A stretch of 36,446 bases of DNA, from assembly GCA_017883385.1 (NCBI GenBank), contig JADGNQ010000045.1, positions 1 through 36,446 on the forward strand, read 5' to 3'. The notes under the pieces were generated by a model. That model had not been told where the DNA came from. It saw only the letters and a list, made by a program, of their open reading frames with translations, and did not search any database. Every line of letters begins with the position of its first letter. The first letter of the stretch is position 1. Source of the stretch: Candidatus Sulfotelmatobacter sp. (GTDB taxonomy: Bacteria; Acidobacteriota; Terriglobia; Terriglobales; Acidobacteriaceae). A program made the translations under genes and the position numbers. This document shows positions 33,826 through 36,446 of this stretch, piece by piece.

Positions 33826-35073
33826 ATGCGAATGCTTCTGGACATCGTTCGACAGTCCCTGTCGACCCTGTGGGCGCACAAGCTGCGCTCGTTCCTCACC
33901 ATGTTTGGGATTGCCTGGGGCGTGGGCTCGTTGCTGCTGCTGGTGGGACTGGGAGAAGGCTTCCGCAGCGGCCAGGAAAAGCAACTGGCCACCCTCGGAC
34001 AAAACATCATGTTTATGTTTCCCGGGCGCATTTCGGCCGTGGAAGGAAGCACGCAATCCGGACAGACCTACTACTTCACTTACAAGGATTATCTGGCGAT
34101 TCGCAATGAGGCCCAGTTTGTAGGCGCGCTGTCGCCGGTGCTGAATCGCGAGGATATCCGAGCCGTCAGTGATTACGGCTCCACCAACGGCCAGGTTTTT
34201 GGCGTGGCCTCCGATTACAACCAGATTCGCAACGTCCCCGTGGAACCGGGCCGCTGGTTCAATGACCAGGACAACGCTGAGCGCCGCCGCGTGGCGGTGG
34301 TGGGATGGGAACTTCTCAAGAACATGTTTCCGGGAAGACCGGCCGTCGGCTCCACGATTCTGCTGAACGGCGTCAATTTCGACATCGTGGGCGTGGTGGC
34401 GAAGGTCGGGCGCGACGGCAACAACGGCACGAACTCCCGCATCTTCATCCCCGTCGAAACCATGCGGGATCTCTTCCCCATGACCAAGGCGAATTCCGAG
34501 GACGCGATCTCGTTCCTCAACTATCGCCCGATTACCAAGGATCTGCACGCCGAGGCCAAGGATGAGATTCACCGCATCATCGCCCGGCGCCATGGCTTCA
34601 GCCCCAAGTTGCAGGACGCCTTCGAAGACTGGGACACGATTGAGAACATGAAGCGCGTCGGCCGGATTTTCGACGCTATGGACTGGTTCCTGGGAGTGGT
34701 CGGTGTCGTGACGTTGGGCCTTGGCGCTATCGGCATCATCAACATTATGCTGGTCTCGGTGACAGAGCGAACCAAAGAAATCGGCCTGCGCAAGGCGTTG
34801 GGCGCAACGTACCGCGCGATCCTGACCCAGTTCTTCATCGAAGGCGCGTTTCTCACCGCCTTCAGCGGAGGCATCGGACTGGCCATCGCAACCGGCTTCG
34901 TAACCCTGCTGGCCATGCTCCCGTCGCCCGAAGGCTTCGACACACCCAGAATCATCCCGGCGTCGGCCCTGGCGGCAATTGGCTCACTGGCGATTGCAGG
35001 CATAGCCGCAGGCCTTTATCCAGCGCGTAAAGCAGCGTTGCTGCCGCCTGTAGAAGCATTGAGGCAGGAGTGA
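33826..35073 (+). CDS. ABC transporter permease, MacB type (first of pair)
   Basis: 415 residues. An N-terminal helix (LRSFLTMFGIAWGVGSLLLLVG) is followed by a periplasmic MacB_PCD domain (about 60-270) and three C-terminal helices of the FtsX fold, including the motif VTERTKEIGLRKALGAT. These permeases pair with a separate or fused ATPase to move substrates from the periplasm outwards or to transmit force. No ATPase is seen beside it. Start ATG 33826 has no clear ribosome site, and a second ATG lies two codons on. A second permease of the same family follows after 158 bp, suggesting a heterodimer or an expanded family. Confidence 0.93.
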   Translation: MRMLLDIVRQSLSTLWAHKLRSFLTMFGIAWGVGSLLLLVGLGEGFRSGQEKQLATLGQNIMFMFPGRISAVEGSTQSGQTYYFTYKDYLAIRNEAQFVGALSPVLNREDIRAVSDYGSTNGQVFGVASDYNQIRNVPVEPGRWFNDQDNAERRRVAVVGWELLKNMFPGRPAVGSTILLNGVNFDIVGVVAKVGRDGNNGTNSRIFIPVETMRDLFPMTKANSEDAISFLNYRPITKDLHAEAKDEIHRIIARRHGFSPKLQDAFEDWDTIENMKRVGRIFDAMDWFLGVVGVVTLGLGAIGIINIMLVSVTERTKEIGLRKALGATYRAILTQFFIEGAFLTAFSGGIGLAIATGFVTLLAMLPSPEGFDTPRIIPASALAAIGSLAIAGIAAGLYPARKAALLPPVEALRQE

Positions 35074-35077
35074 AGCG

Positions 35078-35183
35078 ATTTCAGATTGTTGATTTTAGAT
35101 TTCAGATTTGGTCCTGCGATTGATGCGATAAAAGGTTCGCAGGTTTTCAATCTTCAATCTGAAATCTAAAAATCTGCAATCTT
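35078..35183. repeat. Heptad repeat with inverted arms (ATTTCAG / AAATCTA) between permease genes
   Basis: Left arm units ATTTCAG, ATTGTTG, ATTTTAG, ATTTCAG (35078-35105); right arm units CAATCTT, CAATCTG, AAATCTA, one 8-bp unit, and CAATCTT (35148-35183). Between them CCTGCGA (35113) and TCGCAGG (35137) add an inner hairpin. The whole is a nested palindrome starting five nt after the first permease stop. Confidence 0.85.
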
Positions 35184-35189
35184 TCAAGC

Positions 35190-35224
35190 AAGAGCTAAGA
35201 GCCAAGAGCTAACAGCTAAGAGCT
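35190..35224. repeat. Heptad repeat, five units (AAGAGCT) at the start of the second permease gene
   Basis: AAGAGCT, AAGAGCC, AAGAGCT, AACAGCT, AAGAGCT in perfect 7-bp register, ending 7 bp before the ATG at 35232. The last unit lies where a ribosome site would be, so AGAG within it may serve as a weak Shine-Dalgarno sequence. Confidence 0.88.
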
Positions 35225-35231
35225 GATTCCC

Positions 35232-36446
35232 ATGATCATCGATCTCGCAACCCAGGCCTACAACGCGCTGCGTCATAACCGGCGCCGCAGCGTTCTCACC
35301 ATGCTCGGAATGGCGTGGGGGATCGCGACGGTCGTTCTCCTGCTTGCATACGGCACGGGCTTCGAGCGTGGGCTGTGGTCCGCGTTCCGCTCCTTCGGCA
35401 CCAACCTCGTCTTCATTTTTCCCGGCCGCACCGAGTTGCAGGCGGGTGGAACCAAGGCTGGCACGCAGGTCCGCCTCACGATCAACGATCTCGACTCCAT
35501 CCGCGCCGAAGTCCCGTTGCTGAAGCGCGTGTCTCCTGAGGCATTCAAGAATTGCGCCGTCGCCTATGGCACACGCAGTTCGAACTACGGCGTCAGCGGC
35601 GTGTATGCCTCGTACGGCCGCATGCGGAAGATGGAAGTGGCCGAGGGCAGCTTCTTCAGCGAGGCCGACGATTACACGCACACTCGCGTCGCGGTGATCG
35701 GCTCCGACGCCAAGAAGAAGCTCTTCTCCGGGCAGAACGCGCTTGGCGAAAATCTCCGCCTCGACGGCATCTCGTACCAGATTGTCGGGGTACTGAAACA
35801 TCAGGTCCAGAACGGGGACGACAACATCAACGAGCACGTCTACGTTCCCTACAGCGCGATGAGCGACCTGACCAACAGCTACTACCTGAACGCGGTGGTC
35901 ATGGAATACGAAGGCGACCACGACAAGGTCGTTAAGGGCGTGCGAGATTCCATGGCGTTTCACCACAACTTCGATCCCAAGGATCACCGCGCCATTTTCG
36001 TGTTCGACGTCTTCGCCGACTTGATGGACTTGCAGGTCATCTCCACCGGAATCAAGATTTTGCTCGGGTTTATCGGCCTGCTCACGCTGGGCATTGGCGG
36101 TGTGGGGCTCATGAACATCATGCTGGTGTCAGTCACGCAGCGCACCCGCGAAATCGGCGTGGAGAAAGCGCTGGGCGCGCACCGCTGGCACATCCTGTTC
36201 CAGTTCCTGGCCGAAGCCCTCGTGATCACCGCGCTGGGCGGGCTGTTGGGCGTGATCCTCGCATATGTGGTCTCGTGGTCCGTGGGGTCGCTCACGCTAT
36301 GGAGCGCATTTGAAGAAAACGCCAGCGAAGGCGACATTCACCTCTACATCGATTCCGCCACACTGATCTGGTCGACGGCAATTCTGAGTTTCGTCGGCAT
36401 CATCAGCGGCATGCTGCCCGCGATCAAAGCGGCGCGGCTGAATCCG
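35232..36446 (+). CDS. ABC transporter permease, MacB type (second of pair), 3' end outside window
   Basis: At least 405 residues, open at the window edge. It has an N-terminal helix (RSVLTMLGMAWGIATVVLLLAYG), a periplasmic domain and C-terminal FtsX-type helices with VTQRTREIGVEKALGAH; the sequence ends in AIKAARLNP, close to the expected C-terminus. Length and motifs parallel the first permease, so the two are likely paralogues acting together. Start ATG 35232 is the first in frame and gives the usual N-terminus; the only upstream ribosome-site candidate lies inside the heptad repeat. Confidence 0.93.
   Translation, partial: MIIDLATQAYNALRHNRRRSVLTMLGMAWGIATVVLLLAYGTGFERGLWSAFRSFGTNLVFIFPGRTELQAGGTKAGTQVRLTINDLDSIRAEVPLLKRVSPEAFKNCAVAYGTRSSNYGVSGVYASYGRMRKMEVAEGSFFSEADDYTHTRVAVIGSDAKKKLFSGQNALGENLRLDGISYQIVGVLKHQVQNGDDNINEHVYVPYSAMSDLTNSYYLNAVVMEYEGDHDKVVKGVRDSMAFHHNFDPKDHRAIFVFDVFADLMDLQVISTGIKILLGFIGLLTLGIGGVGLMNIMLVSVTQRTREIGVEKALGAHRWHILFQFLAEALVITALGGLLGVILAYVVSWSVGSLTLWSAFEENASEGDIHLYIDSATLIWSTAILSFVGIISGMLPAIKAARLNP

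Noticed and set aside
33727-34593. 288-codon minus-strand open frame opposite the first permease
   Set aside because: Antisense to a conserved permease; no ribosome site or domain.
35184-35987. 267-codon minus-strand open frame opposite the second permease
   Set aside because: Antisense to the conserved permease; its end is formed by the heptad repeat.

Overview
This window looks like a chromosomal segment of a Gram-negative, GC-rich soil-type bacterium, most likely an Acidobacteriota member. The Gram-negative call rests on lptE, lpxB, an MsbA-like exporter, psd/pssA and type IV pilin genes. The phylum call is inference: it rests on the phoH-ybeY-corC-era-anti-sigma-pilin order, a pair of MacB-type permeases, a TPR-tailed degenerate M1 protein, and the style of the intergenic repeats. 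No rRNA, tRNA, CRISPR array, transposase or phage gene was seen.

Layout. 1-1983 (+): the end of an NtrY-like sensor kinase overlapping an NtrC/NtrX-type regulator whose GAFTGA loop reads GSFPGA. 2128-4835 (+): an overlapping two-gene unit made of a lipocalin-like protein and a 643-residue membrane protein that fuses an isoprenylcysteine-methyltransferase-like, a PAP2 lipid-phosphatase-like and an Lgt-like domain. This is the best candidate here for an undescribed membrane-lipid system. 4897-10226 (-): phoH, ybeY, corC, era, an RsbW-type kinase and a type IV pilin. rpsT (+) diverges from this cluster with a near-consensus promoter and a terminator. 11227-15311 (-): a secreted esterase, a TAT-exported GH109-type protein and a NagX/HGSNAT-like acetyltransferase, plausibly for N-acetylated amino sugars. 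15372-19835 (-): psd, pssA, an Asd-like pseudoenzyme, lptE and holA, with ATGA overlaps among the first four. 19940-20588 (-): a probable frameshifted membrane protein. 20732-24407 (-): meaB, tsaB, rimI, a DUF465 protein, a zinc-ribbon membrane protein and a DUF4870 protein. 24492-27221 (-): acyl-CoA dehydrogenase and hemW. 27368-33035 (+): an ABC exporter, lpxB and a secreted M1-like protein that has lost its zinc site. 33110-33535 (-): a STAS/SEC14-like protein. 33826 to the end (+): two MacB-type permeases, the second cut by the window edge.

The intergenic regions are unusually structured. At least seven gene boundaries carry 7-bp-periodic tandem repeats, several as inverted arms that could form hairpins. 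Larger inverted repeats flank lpxB and lie downstream of hemW. A two-hairpin palindromic element of about 50 bp sits in frame inside both the ABC exporter and lpxB, in opposite orientations, and part of it recurs between phoH and rpsT. Its stems differ by compensatory changes, so structure appears to be conserved.
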